From WHSW01 sp035296705 (GTDB taxonomy: Bacteria; Actinomycetota; Thermoleophilia; Solirubrobacterales; 70-9), in the NCBI GenBank assembly GCA_035296705.1, contig DATHAL010000061.1, forward strand, positions 1-64,000: a stretch of DNA of 64,000 nt. The letters are read 5' to 3'. Numbering within the stretch: the stretch's first letter is position 1; every line of letters starts with the position of its first letter. A program made the position numbers and the translations under genes. Shown here one piece after another: positions 50,639 through 59,005 of this stretch. The notes under the pieces were generated by a model. That model was not told where the DNA came from and did not search any database. It saw only the letters and a program-made list of their open reading frames with translations.

Positions 50639-51025
50639 CTAGCGGCCGACGTGGCGCGCCGCCCGCTCCTCGGCGCGCTTTGCCTGAAGCTGGCGCATGC
50701 GGCGCTGCCAGAAGAAGCGGTCGACGTAGTAGCCGAGCGGCACGTACATGACGACCATCAAGCCCGAAAGCGCGACGGCGCCGCCGAACGGCTGCCGGAG
50801 CAGCGTCACCATCAGCAAGAGGAAGATCCCGGCGCCGATCAGGCCGCGCCAGAACGCCCTGCTCCAGGTCGGCGCGAGGTCGCGGCGGTCGACCTTCTGG
50901 CGCGAGCGAGCGCGGGCCCGCGCCTCGTCGCGGCTGCGTGGCCGTCCCCGCGCCGGACGGCGATCGATGCTCCCGCCCTGCGTGCCTCGGTGCTTGCGGC
51001 GGCGTCGCTTCCTCGACTGCGGCAT
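50639..51025 (-). CDS. membrane protein with basic N-terminal region
   Basis: 128 residues. Residues 1-50 are extremely rich in Arg and Lys, then two transmembrane helices (about 60-78 and 82-100) and a basic C-terminal tail with coiled-coil character (RRMRQLQAKRAEERA). It is 23 bp upstream of the glyoxalase II-like gene in the same direction. No function is visible; the basic N-terminus might bind nucleic acid or phospholipid headgroups. Confidence 0.7.
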   Translation of the reverse strand: MPQSRKRRRRKHRGTQGGSIDRRPARGRPRSRDEARARARSRQKVDRRDLAPTWSRAFWRGLIGAGIFLLLMVTLLRQPFGGAVALSGLMVVMYVPLGYYVDRFFWQRRMRQLQAKRAEERAARHVGR

Positions 51026-51036
51026 GGCAGCGGAGG

Positions 51037-51915
51037 CTAACGACCCGCGGCCGCGAGGCGCCGTTCGAGCATGTGCCGCTCGACGGCGAGGCCGCGGACC
51101 GGCACGTCCGCGGGCAGGCCGGCGAGCGCCGCCTCCGGGACGAGACCGACGATCTCGCAGGCAACGGGCGAGGCTCCGTGGCCGGCGGCAAAGTCGCGGA
51201 CCGCCTCGACGACCGCCGCCAGCGGCACGGCACCGGGGTCGTGGACGTTCGTCGAGACCTGCGCGCGATCGCCGAGCGAGACGCCGACGGCGCGCACGCC
51301 CGGAAGGCCGCCGCCCGACTCGCGGAGCTCTGCGGCGATCGCCCTGGCGACCTCAAGGTCGGCGGTGTCGAGCTCGACGTTGAACGCCGCCAGCGGCGCT
51401 CGCGCGGTGACGAGCGTCGCGCCCGCGGTCGGGTGGGGCGCCGCCGGTCCGACGTCCGGCACGAGCTCGCCGGAGTGCATCCGCTCGCCAAGCGCAGCGA
51501 GGCCACCGCGGCGAAAGTAGGCGCGCTCGCGGCGCGCGGGCTCGGAGGCGAGTTCGCCGTAGAGGAACACGGGGACGTCGAGCGCCGCGATGCCGGTCGC
51601 GACGCGGCGGGCCATGGCGCCGGCCGGTCCGCGCTCCTCCTGCTCGACCCACACGAGCGGGCAGACGTCAAGCGCCCCGATGCATGGATGCGCGCCCTCG
51701 TGCGCTCGCATGTCGATCCGCTCGACGCAGGCTCGCGCTCCGGCGATCAGCGCCTCGACGATCGCCTCCTCCGAGGCCGCGAGCGTGAGGACGGTGCGGT
51801 TGTGCGCGGCGTCGGAGTGCCGGTCGAGGATCTCGGCGGAGGCGAAGGCGGCCGCGATCGCGTCGATCGCCTCGCGGTCGCGGCCCTCCGAGAAGTTGGG
51901 GACGGCGAGCGCCAC
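51037..51915 (-). CDS. ftcD: glutamate formimidoyltransferase, monofunctional
   Basis: 292 residues covering only the N- and C-subdomains of the formiminotransferase; the cyclodeaminase domain of the eukaryotic enzyme is absent. Visible are VPNFSEGRD at the start, the catalytic-site DMRAHEGAHPCIGALDVCP, the ...GPAAPHPTAGATLVTARAPLAAFNVEL region and STNVHDPGAVPL. It transfers the formimino group of histidine degradation to tetrahydrofolate. No other hut gene is in the window. GTG start at 51915. Confidence 0.9.
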   Translation of the reverse strand: MALAVPNFSEGRDREAIDAIAAAFASAEILDRHSDAAHNRTVLTLAASEEAIVEALIAGARACVERIDMRAHEGAHPCIGALDVCPLVWVEQEERGPAGAMARRVATGIAALDVPVFLYGELASEPARRERAYFRRGGLAALGERMHSGELVPDVGPAAPHPTAGATLVTARAPLAAFNVELDTADLEVARAIAAELRESGGGLPGVRAVGVSLGDRAQVSTNVHDPGAVPLAAVVEAVRDFAAGHGASPVACEIVGLVPEAALAGLPADVPVRGLAVERHMLERRLAAAGR

Positions 51916-51927
51916 CGACGGCCGCGC

Positions 51928-52878
51928 TCAGACGAGGAGCTCGCCGCGGCGGACGAGCGGCTCGCCGTCGATCGCGATGTCGGGCTCAAGGACGACGCAG
52001 TCGATGTGCACCGGCACCTGAACCGTGCCGCCGATCGCCGCCGAGGCCCCGAACGCGAGGTGGCAGGTGCCGAGGATCTTCTCGTCCTCGAGCAGGTTCC
52101 CGGTCAGCTCGGCCTTCTCGTTGGTCCCGATCCCGAGCTCGGCGACATTCGTGGCGTCCTCGCCGTGCGGCCGCAGTAGCTCGAGCAGGCGCTCTCCCTC
52201 CGCGCCGCTTGCGTCGACGAGGTGGCCGGCGCGCACCGTCAGCTCGATTGCCTCGGAGACCCGGCCGATCGTGGCGATCGTCCCGTCGACGACGAGCTTG
52301 CCCTCCGCCGTGCCCTCGATCGGCGCGATGAAGCCCTCGCCGCAGGGGAGGTTTCCGAACGCGCCGGGAGCCGTCAGGTCGCCGTAGTCGGCGATCCCAG
52401 CGCGCTCGCCGAGCCCGAGCGTGAGGTTCGACCCGGTTGCGCTCGTGATGCGCGCCTCCGTGCCGGCGGTGAGGCGCTCGGCGATCGCCGCTCCTCTGAG
52501 GCGAAGGCCCTCCATGTCCGCGCTCATCACCCGAGCGAGCATCTCCTCCGTCGCCTCGGGGAGCGTCGCGACACGGACGCCGGCGTCCGTCGCCGCCTTG
52601 CGCGCGACGGTGTGAGAGAGCGACTGAATCGTCGGGCAGAGGACGACGTCGGCCGCCGCCATCGCGGCTGCGACCGAGCGCGGCGGCTCAGCCCCGTGCG
52701 ACGCGCGCTCGGCGATCAGCGCCAGGGCGCCGTCGGCGCCGGCACGGCCGGCCTCGGCGCGAAACCGCTCGGCGAGGCCGATCGTCGCCGGGTTGCAGAC
52801 GACCAGGACCTCCTCGCCCTCGCGGACGCCCATACAGTCGCGGATGACGGCGGCGGCGGCCCGGTCCAGCTCGCTCAT
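51928..52878 (-). CDS. M29-type aminopeptidase-like protein
   Basis: 316 residues. The sequence GNLPCGEGFIAPIEGTAEGKLVVDGT and AELGIGTNEKAEL fits the M29 (thermophilic aminopeptidase) fold, including acidic and His ligands of the C-terminal domain (VPVHIDCVV). It starts with MSELDRAAAAVIRDCMGVREG. ATG at 52878 is preferred to a TTG nine bases upstream. It lies 12 bp upstream of ftcD and is probably co-transcribed; a peptidase and folate-linked enzyme pairing has no known reason. Confidence 0.8.
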   Translation of the reverse strand: MSELDRAAAAVIRDCMGVREGEEVLVVCNPATIGLAERFRAEAGRAGADGALALIAERASHGAEPPRSVAAAMAAADVVLCPTIQSLSHTVARKAATDAGVRVATLPEATEEMLARVMSADMEGLRLRGAAIAERLTAGTEARITSATGSNLTLGLGERAGIADYGDLTAPGAFGNLPCGEGFIAPIEGTAEGKLVVDGTIATIGRVSEAIELTVRAGHLVDASGAEGERLLELLRPHGEDATNVAELGIGTNEKAELTGNLLEDEKILGTCHLAFGASAAIGGTVQVPVHIDCVVLEPDIAIDGEPLVRRGELLV

Positions 52879-52927
52879 GCGAGGCAACCTACCGAGCGGC
52901 CGCGCGCCTCAGCGGCTCATGACGTCG

Positions 52928-53308
52928 TCACGTCGCCAGATCGAGTCCGAGCCAGACGATCGCGAGCGTCGCGAGGAAGATCGCCGCCTGGAGGACGTGC
53001 GCGCGCGGGAGCTTCAGGTGAAGCGCCGTGAGCACGAGGACCAGTGCGACCAGCCCGAGCTTGAGCTGCAGCGTCGAGGAGTCCCAGAGGTCGAGGTGGG
53101 AGGCCATCGCGATGCCGGTAGCGAGCAGGACGCCGAGCGCAACGAGCGACCCGTAGCCGAACCGCCGCGCGATCCCTCGCATCCTCGCCGGATCGGGATT
53201 CGCGCGCTCGACAGGGGCCACGCCCAGCGCGAGCATCAGCTGCCCGCCGACGAAGAACGCCATCGCCAGCAGGTGCAGGTAAAGGATCCACTGCCAGACG
53301 CCCGTCAA
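52928..53308 (-). CDS. small integral membrane protein, CopD/DUF2269-like
   Basis: 126 residues with four helices (about 5-25, 50-66, 81-96, 105-122). His12 and the HLKLPRAHV loop are the only possible metal or haem ligands. The start is TTG at 53308, the weakest start in this stretch, with no clear Shine-Dalgarno sequence; an ATG at residue 16 is an alternative. Function unknown. Confidence 0.6.
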   Translation of the reverse strand: MTGVWQWILYLHLLAMAFFVGGQLMLALGVAPVERANPDPARMRGIARRFGYGSLVALGVLLATGIAMASHLDLWDSSTLQLKLGLVALVLVLTALHLKLPRAHVLQAAIFLATLAIVWLGLDLAT

Positions 53309-53338
53309 GGCGGCAACTTTGCCGAAGCGAGGCCGCCG

Positions 53339-53572
53339 CTAGTTCTGCTGCGGGTTCGGAGCCTCGCCGGAGCTGCCGGGGATCGACTCCGGCGGCGGCC
53401 CGGAGGGACCGTCCGCGGACTCCTCCTCAGGGGGCGGCGCATCGGTCGGTCCGGGCCCCTGGCGTTCCGGATTCGTGTTCTCGGCAGTGTCGGGGTCGAC
53501 GCCCTGCGGCTTGTCCTCCGTCTGCCGGTCAGGCGGAATCTCCCCGACCGATCGCGGATCCTGCTCGCTCAT
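53339..53572 (-). CDS. small acidic, Pro-rich disordered protein
   Basis: 77 residues from ATG at 53572, which is preceded by GAGGAGGAGC. Composition is Pro, Glu, Asp, Ser and Gly, with no hydrophobic segment. It is of the same general kind as the product of 10238-10552. It lies about 100 bp upstream of the tRNA gene on the opposite strand. Function unknown. Confidence 0.55.
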   Translation of the reverse strand: MSEQDPRSVGEIPPDRQTEDKPQGVDPDTAENTNPERQGPGPTDAPPPEEESADGPSGPPPESIPGSSGEAPNPQQN

Positions 53573-53676
53573 TGAGCTCCTCCTCATTCGGGATCGATGC
53601 CGGTGGCGTTCCCCCGCGCGAGACCCCCAAAACACCGCCCGAAACCCGGTCAACCGCCGCTACGATTGTCCGCCCC

Positions 53677-53750
53677 GCCGGAGTAGCTCAGCTGGTTAGA
53701 GCAGCGGAATCATAATCCGCGTGTCGGGGGTTCGAGTCCCTCCTCCGGCA
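53677..53750 (+). tRNA. tRNA with CAT anticodon (elongator Met, or Ile after lysidine modification)
   Basis: A complete cloverleaf of 74 bases: acceptor GCCGGAG/CTCCGGC, D-stem GCTC/GAGC, anticodon stem GCGGA/TCCGC with loop ATCATAA, T-stem GGGGG/CCCTC (one G-T pair) and T-loop TTCGAGT. The discriminator is A and no CCA is encoded. The first acceptor pair is G-C and no GGG/CCC anticodon stem is present, so it is not an initiator. Its 3' end is duplicated at 55115-55151. Confidence 0.95.
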
Positions 53751-53751
53751 T
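53715..53751 (+). repeat. tRNA 3' end, upstream copy of a 37-base direct repeat
   Basis: From the 3' side of the anticodon stem to just past the discriminator. It matches 55115-55151 at 32 of 37 positions by eye, with no gaps. Integrases of tRNA-associated elements use exactly this part of a tRNA gene as attB. Confidence 0.7.
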
Positions 53752-53851
53752 CAGTCTTTCGCCTGGAAACTGCCGGTTTCTCCCCGTCGCACCTGATCCC
53801 GAAGCTCCCTCCGGCCCCGTCCGGGGCTAGCTGGTCGGCTCGAGCTACCGC

Positions 53852-54640
53852 TCAAGGCACTGCAGAGCACGGTCTTAGGATCGCCGGCTTAGTGTCCACC
53901 GACAAGAGCGCGATCGCCTGGTGCAGCTCGTCGGGTTCAACCCGCGCGCCAGCTTCAAACGGACGGTCGAGCATGCCGAGCACCGTCACCACCACCGTGA
54001 TCAGCACGGTCACGCTTACCAAAGCGGTGAGGCGACCACCGCGCTGATCGTGGTAATGGATCGCGATCAGGAAGACGAGAAGGAAGACGCCGACGTAAAT
54101 CACCACCCAGAGCGGAGTGGGGATCTCCGGCTCGGTGAAGAACAAGAGCTGCTGTCGCGCCTCACTCGCGTCGGTCATGAGGCTGACGGAGCGCCCGTAG
54201 GCAGAGCTTTCCCGCGCGCTGGCGAGGGGCAATCTGCGTATATCCGAGCGAACCCGATCGCCGAATGCCAGCGTGCGCGGTGCCTCGGTCGTGTTCCCGC
54301 GGTGCATCGACGGCCAGTCGTCAGCGACGATCGAGCGCATGTAACAGATGAGATCGTGTCGAGCGGACTCCCTGGTGTCGGGCGAGTAAACCGACAGTGC
54401 GTCATACAGCGCGACGAGCGACGTCGCCTCGTCCTCCGCCCGGTGGCGGGCATCGGAATAGTGGCCGACCGCGAACACCACAAGCAGGCCTAGAAGCAGG
54501 CCGTATGCCGGGCCGACGAAGCCCAGGACCACCCTGTAATCAGGGGGTTCGTCATCCCCGCTCCTCCTGCGGTGGACGAGCAGCGCCAGGGCGACCGCAG
54601 TGGCGATCACACCCCAGAGGACCAGGAGGCGGACGATCAC
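53852..54640 (-). CDS. DUF4239-type membrane protein
   Basis: 262 residues. Two N-terminal helices (about 3-22 and 41-61), a central soluble region with DARHRAEDEATSLVALYDAL, and two C-terminal helices (about 174-193 and 200-222). The pattern fits DUF4239/bestrophin-like membrane proteins. It lies alone between the tRNA gene and the duplicated tRNA end, transcribed toward the tRNA, so it may be cargo of an integrated element. Confidence 0.75.
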   Translation of the reverse strand: MIVRLLVLWGVIATAVALALLVHRRRSGDDEPPDYRVVLGFVGPAYGLLLGLLVVFAVGHYSDARHRAEDEATSLVALYDALSVYSPDTRESARHDLICYMRSIVADDWPSMHRGNTTEAPRTLAFGDRVRSDIRRLPLASARESSAYGRSVSLMTDASEARQQLLFFTEPEIPTPLWVVIYVGVFLLVFLIAIHYHDQRGGRLTALVSVTVLITVVVTVLGMLDRPFEAGARVEPDELHQAIALLSVDTKPAILRPCSAVP

Positions 54641-55114
54641 GGCAAGGGCGGTGGGCAGCTCATGCGCGGCGCCGCGGCGAATGCGGCGTCAGTTGTCGCT
54701 CAGCCGCTGGCGACCATCTCGATCGGCCGCCTGAAGATGTCACGCGGTCATACGTCTTGCTGACGAGCTCGAGGTCCGCTTCCACCATCGGGTGCAGTAT
54801 CGCTGTCTAGCAGCAGATCGCCACCTGATTCTTCGCCACTGCACGGTCATCGCTTGATCGTCGCGGTCGAGCCGACCGATCTAGGGCTCCTTCGAGCGCC
54901 GCTTCCGTTTCCGCCGCCTTACGTTCACCCAACTCCGCGGCTCTCGCTCCCCAGCGCGAGTCGTCGCTGACCGAGCTGACCAACGGAGAAACGCCGGCTC
55001 CCGCGACGTTTCGACGGCTAGCTCCTGTTCTGACCGGATAACCGGGTGCGCCGCGAACGGCCGGGTGCGGCCGCATCGGGTCCGGCTCGCGGGGGGCTAG
55101 GCGGGGCCGATCAT
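54641..55114. other. gene-free stretch
   Basis: No frame here has convincing codon use, start context or domain content. The long minus-strand frame crossing it is Arg/Pro/Ser-rich and lacks any fold-like pattern. The base composition is more mixed than in the housekeeping genes. It ends at the duplicated tRNA segment. Confidence 0.6.
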
Positions 55115-55151
55115 ATCCGCGTATCTGGGCTTTGAGTCCCTCCTCCAGCAT
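55115..55151 (+). repeat. degenerate tRNA 3' end, downstream copy of the direct repeat
   Basis: Matches 53715-53751 at 32 of 37 positions, including an unbroken GAGTCCCTCCTCC. The distance between copies is exactly 1400 bp. The copy lacks the 5' half of a tRNA gene, so it is not a functional tRNA; it looks like a displaced attachment site. Confidence 0.7.
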
Positions 55152-55327
55152 GGGCAAAAGGCCTGCAAAACCAAGTTGTGTTATTTGCCGCAGTGACGGA
55201 CCCTGTCGCCGCGGTCGGCCTTCACGATGGCGTGACGATTGCCGCAGAGGGCCCGGCAGTCCTGATGCGCACCCCCGCTTCACGCGAAGCGGAAGAGGCG
55301 CGCTTCTGCGATAAAGCCCTACGACGC

Positions 55328-56557
55328 ATGAACCACCCGGGATCAATCTCTCCCCCCGAAGCCCGCCGATTGATCGCGCTCGCCGTGCTGCTGGCGATCG
55401 CGATCGGCCTCCCCACGGTCGCGTGGTCGCGGGCCGCCGAACCCTCACCACAGACTCGAGCCACGCACGACACCCTGACGCCGGTCCTCCAGCGGGTGCT
55501 CTCACCGCCGCGCTGGTATCACGCCGACGACGGCCGGTTCCACCTCGAGTACGAACTCAGGCTCACCAACGCGGTTAGCGTGCCCACGAGCGTCACCTCG
55601 CTCGAGGTGCTTCGCGCCGGCGGCCACCGGGTCACCACCCTGTCGGGGGGAGGCCTCGAAGGGGCGATGAGCCTGCTTGGTACCCCCGACCAGCCCACCA
55701 CTGAGCTCCCGCCCGCAACGGTCGGGATCGTCTGGGTCGACCTGAGCTTCGCCCATCGACGCCAGGTCCCGCGGCGGATCGAGCATCGGCTTGCCATCGA
55801 CGTCGGCCCCGGCTACCCGGTCGGACCGAGCATCACCGACACCGGCGGGAAGGCGACGGTCGCCTCGAAGCCGGCAAGGGAGATCGGCCCCCCGCTTCGT
55901 GGCGGGCGGTGGGTCGCGATCATCGGCGCCCACCGGCGAGCGCTCCAGCCCGTCAACGGCGCGCTTCGCAACGGCCAGCGCTTCGCGGTCGATTGGTCGG
56001 CGCGGCTCGACGACGCCGGGCGGACCCACGTCGGCGATCCCAACCAGAACCAGAGCTACTTCAACTACGGCCAGCCGGTGCTGGCGGTCAGCGCCGGCAA
56101 GGTGGTCGAAGCCGTCGATCGCTTCCCCGACCAAGTCCCCAACAACCCGGGACCGCCGTCGGTCGAGGCCGCGGACGGCAACCACGTCATCCTCAAGCTC
56201 GGCAAGGGGGTGTTCGCCGGCTACGCGCACCTCGTTCCGGGCAGCGTCCGCGTCCATCGCGGCGACCGGGTGCGGGAGGGGCAGGTGCTCGGCAAGCTCG
56301 GCAACTCGGGGAACTCGAGCGGGCCGCACCTTCACTTCCAGCTCATGAACCAACCCTCGCTGCTCGACGCCGACGGTCTTCCGTTCGTCCTCGACCGATT
56401 CACGCTTCGCGGTCGTGCCACTTCGCTCGAGGCGCTCATCGACGCCGATGCTGCCCCGCCCCCGGTGCCTCCGGTACCGATCGATCGCTCCGTTCACGGC
56501 CGGTTTCGCGATCGCGGGCTGGCCGATCTCGATGTGGTTACGCTGCCCAATGGGTGA
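55328..56557 (+). CDS. M23-type (LytM) domain secreted protein with an altered zinc site
   Basis: 409 residues. A signal or anchor segment (about 13-35) is followed by a beta-rich N-terminal domain and an M23 domain at about 210-380. The C-terminal HXH motif GPHLHFQL and the segments VLAVSAGKVVEA, GYAHLVPGS and LGNSGNSSG are present. The first zinc ligand motif HXXXD reads RFAVD, with Arg in place of His, so it may be a non-catalytic murein-binding domain. The ATG at 55328 precedes the signal segment; the frame is open upstream. Confidence 0.85.
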   Translation: MNHPGSISPPEARRLIALAVLLAIAIGLPTVAWSRAAEPSPQTRATHDTLTPVLQRVLSPPRWYHADDGRFHLEYELRLTNAVSVPTSVTSLEVLRAGGHRVTTLSGGGLEGAMSLLGTPDQPTTELPPATVGIVWVDLSFAHRRQVPRRIEHRLAIDVGPGYPVGPSITDTGGKATVASKPAREIGPPLRGGRWVAIIGAHRRALQPVNGALRNGQRFAVDWSARLDDAGRTHVGDPNQNQSYFNYGQPVLAVSAGKVVEAVDRFPDQVPNNPGPPSVEAADGNHVILKLGKGVFAGYAHLVPGSVRVHRGDRVREGQVLGKLGNSGNSSGPHLHFQLMNQPSLLDADGLPFVLDRFTLRGRATSLEALIDADAAPPPVPPVPIDRSVHGRFRDRGLADLDVVTLPNG

Positions 56558-56981
56558 GCGGACCGGTGGCATCGGTGCTGCCGAAGAGCGCGCTACCTAA
56601 CGCGCGGGTCGATCTGCGGCACGTCGCGCCATTCGCCGCGCGGGCAGCCGAGGGACGACGACGGGTTCTCGGTCGTGTGGCGGCCGCACCCGGATGAGCC
56701 ACAGCCGTCCTCGGCCCAACCCCAGACCCCTGCGAGCAGCCTCGTTGATCGCTCATTTCAAGCAAGCTCGGCCGAGCTGGTAGCGATCGCGGGCCGTGTC
56801 GCCCTGAGCCAGTGAGCCGAGGTCGAGACCGGGCGGGACCGGGATGCCCGTGAGCCACGCGAACGGAGGAACCGGGGCTCGGGAGTGGTGGCGTATCGGA
56901 TCGGGTAAGCAGTACGCAGAGGTTGTCGGCTCAAGCAGAGGCGTCGAACACGACGCAGCGGCCCAGGACGAGGAGGTATCG
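56558..56981. other. gene-free stretch
   Basis: No convincing gene on either strand: the frames crossing it are short, Arg/Pro-rich and lack start context. It contains a GGGTAA at 56903-56908 that weakly resembles a SigB-type -10, but the upstream element does not match. Confidence 0.5.
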
Positions 56982-57218
56982 ATGGCGGACGACGACAACG
57001 TTCGGTACGCGGACCATCCGAAGGAGAAGGAGGCGGATCGGTACCGCAAGGCGGCCGAAGATGCTCTACAGCAACTCGACTGGACGATCGGCTACCTCCA
57101 CGGGATCAGGAAGACGGAGATTTCGGCGGTGCTCGCCCGAAACCGCGCATATATCCGGAGCAATCTGATGGACCGTGAAGAGCAGCCGCTGCCGAGCCAG
57201 AAAACAGGAGAGCGCTAG
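56982..57218 (+). CDS. small helical protein of unknown function
   Basis: 78 residues from ATG at 56982, chosen because AGGAGGTATCG precedes it. Charged, with two helices (about 20-38 and 44-60; ALQQLDWTIGYLHGIRKTEI). The only sign of function is its position in a group of small accessory genes and the absence of a signal sequence. Confidence 0.65.
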   Translation: MADDDNVRYADHPKEKEADRYRKAAEDALQQLDWTIGYLHGIRKTEISAVLARNRAYIRSNLMDREEQPLPSQKTGER

Positions 57219-57299
57219 CCAGATGTCCAGCGCTCAGATCTGACGTATCCGGATCGCCGTTGCCCCGGACTGCCGATCCCGACATAGGAGGTAGAGGGC

Positions 57300-57527
57300 A
57301 TGGAGCACAACATCGCACGACTAATGGAGTTGCCGCCGCGCCTCGATGAGGCTGACATCGTCCGGCGCGGCGAGCTTGGCCGAGCACTCGGTGTGCCGCA
57401 GTCGGAGGCACTCAAGTGCGTCCAGCGCAGCGACTTCCCCACGCCCGTGGCGTGGCTTCAAGCGCGGCCAGTGTGGGATCGGGCCGACGTCGAACGCTGG
57501 GCCGAGGAGCACGCGAGCACGGCCTAA
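57300..57527 (+). CDS. helix-turn-helix protein resembling excisionase/AlpA-type regulators
   Basis: 75 residues preceded by GGAGGTAGAGGGC. Pattern: DIVRRGELGRALGVPQSEAL then DFPTPVAWLQARPVWDRADV and ERWAEEH. This is the winged-helix shape of MerR/Xis-like small DNA-binding proteins (a helix-turn-helix, a FP.P wing, then DVE.WA). No integrase is adjacent. It supports the view that the surrounding region is mobile or of mobile origin. Confidence 0.75.
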   Translation: MEHNIARLMELPPRLDEADIVRRGELGRALGVPQSEALKCVQRSDFPTPVAWLQARPVWDRADVERWAEEHASTA

Positions 57528-57681
57528 TCGCGGTCAGTCCCGCAGCCCTGAAGCGAAACTTCGTCACCGGTCCTGGGCGGCCGCTGGGCGCGACGGTGCG
57601 CACCCTGAACACGCCGTCCGTTGCGCGGCTTTAAACGCGGCGGGCGTGCCGGTGCAAGAAGTGGATCCCGGCCGTTGAGGC

Positions 57682-58089
57682 TCAGCGGACGTCGGCCTTA
57701 TCGGCTCGTGACCGTCCCTCTGAACCTCGCGGATAGAACACGAATGTCTCCATCGCGATGTCCTCCTCGGTGTCGATGCCGCTGATGAAGGAGCGGACGG
57801 TGCGGCCGGTGATGCGCTCGACCGGGTCGACGAAGTCGCGGACCGTCGCGTACTGAAAGAACATCCGCACGTCGCGCAGGCGTTGGTGCTCTCCCATCTG
57901 GCGCAGGCTTTTCTCGGCCGGGGTGAAGCTCTCCTCGAGCGTACAGACGAGGATGTCGGTCCCCGCCCAGTTCGACCGGGCCTTGACGGGGCCGCGCCCG
58001 AACTGATCCTTATAGAGGCGCACCATCGTTCGTGACACCTCGGCGAGCTTGCTGAGATGCGGGTCGCCGTCGCCTGCCTGCTCGCCCAT
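57682..58089 (-). CDS. DUF2294 domain protein
   Basis: 135 residues from ATG at 58089, preceded by GGAGAGG; a GTG at 58125 is an alternative. The central part (MVRLYKDQFGRGPVKARSNW, GTDILVCTLEESFTPAEKSL, GEHQRLRDVRMFFQYATVRDF and RTVRSFISGIDTEEDIAME) is the DUF2294 family signature. The family is widespread in bacteria and of unknown function. It converges with the excisionase-like gene. Confidence 0.88.
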   Translation of the reverse strand: MGEQAGDGDPHLSKLAEVSRTMVRLYKDQFGRGPVKARSNWAGTDILVCTLEESFTPAEKSLRQMGEHQRLRDVRMFFQYATVRDFVDPVERITGRTVRSFISGIDTEEDIAMETFVFYPRGSEGRSRADKADVR

Positions 58090-58546
58090 GACTGCGGTCC
58101 TCTCCCCCTCGAGTTCCTCGTGCACGGGTACCTTCGATCTCGCTTCTCCCGGTTAGGCCGCGCGATCAAGTGGGAGAAACGGAGCGTCTCGAAGGCCGGC
58201 TACTGCTGAGTACAGCTTAGCCGTTTGGAGCCGCACCCTGGCGTCGTCCGTCGCGTTGCGCCCAGAAGGAAGACCCCGCTGTCGAGGAGCTAATCCCTGC
58301 GCCCGGGGCCTCCAAGCAGACGCCGATGGCGCTTGAGAAGGGGGCTCTTGATGCACGGTAGGGCCACTCGATACGAGGCCAACCGAGATCCAGCTTACGC
58401 GGTTATCGACGCGTTCACGCCGGCCAGAGCGGGTAACGTGCCTATATATGGGGATCGCTCGCAGGACGGGCACTCCCTGAAACGCAACGAGGACGAGTGT
58501 CGAGCTCGTACAGACGGGTATCGCGCGCGCCTTCGAAAGGAGACAG
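58090..58546. other. gene-free stretch with a putative promoter
   Basis: No convincing gene. It contains the SigB-like element at 58413-58436 and an AT-rich TATATATG just after it, in otherwise GC-rich DNA, and thus looks like a promoter region for the downstream RsbW-like gene. Confidence 0.6.
58413..58436 (+). promoter_or_regulatory. SigB/SigF-like promoter candidate
   Basis: GTTC (58413-58416), a 14-base spacer, then GGGTAA (58431-58436). This matches the general-stress sigma pattern GTTT-N14-GGGTA of actinobacteria. It lies 110 bases upstream of an RsbW-like anti-sigma kinase gene, the kind of gene expected to be under such a sigma factor. Confidence 0.5.
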
Positions 58547-58978
58547 ATGGAACAACGAGCACAGCCGTGGTCGCTGGCCGGTCCGTCTGACATCGAGGCT
58601 TCTCTGGACAGCGAGCTCGAAGCTTCACGGAAGGCGCGGCGCCTGATCGACCGCCTGGGCGATGTTCTTCCGAGCGCGGTGCTGGCCGACCTGCGGACGG
58701 TCATCACGGAACTCGTCACGAACTGCGTCCAGCACGGCAGCGGCAGATCCATCGACGTCCGGATCGACGTCACGGCGGCCGGCGACGTGCATGGCTCCGT
58801 CAGCGACGGAGGCAGTGCGCCGATCTCGCTTTTGCCGTCGACCTCGGCCGAGGATCGAGGGCTCGGGCTGAACATCGTCGAAGCGCTGGCATCGCGCTGG
58901 GGTGTGTCCGCCCCGTCGAGCGATGTCTGGTTCGAGCTGGCCGCGCCGGACCGGGAGATGGCCCCGACCCGCGCCTAG
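58547..58978 (+). CDS. RsbW-like ATP-binding (HATPase_c) anti-sigma regulatory factor
   Basis: 143 residues with one GHKL ATPase domain. The N-box reads VITELVTNCVQHG, the G1 box VSDGG and the G2 box GLGLNIVEAL. Such stand-alone kinases bind and inhibit alternative sigma factors or phosphorylate STAS antagonists. GAAAGGAGAC precedes the ATG. No anti-anti-sigma factor or sigma gene is adjacent. Confidence 0.85.
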   Translation: MEQRAQPWSLAGPSDIEASLDSELEASRKARRLIDRLGDVLPSAVLADLRTVITELVTNCVQHGSGRSIDVRIDVTAAGDVHGSVSDGGSAPISLLPSTSAEDRGLGLNIVEALASRWGVSAPSSDVWFELAAPDREMAPTRA

Positions 58979-59005
58979 CCGACAGCCCGAACCGCGGCGC
59001 CTTCC

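Noticed and set aside
54807..55505. 232-residue minus-strand frame across the gene-free stretch
   Set aside because: Arg/Pro/Ser-rich with no fold pattern, no ribosome-binding site, and it overlaps the duplicated tRNA end and the M23 gene.
56885..56908. GGGTAA with an upstream GTGG, a possible second SigB-like promoter
   Set aside because: The -35 element does not match GTTT/GTTC, and such -10 hexamers arise often by chance.
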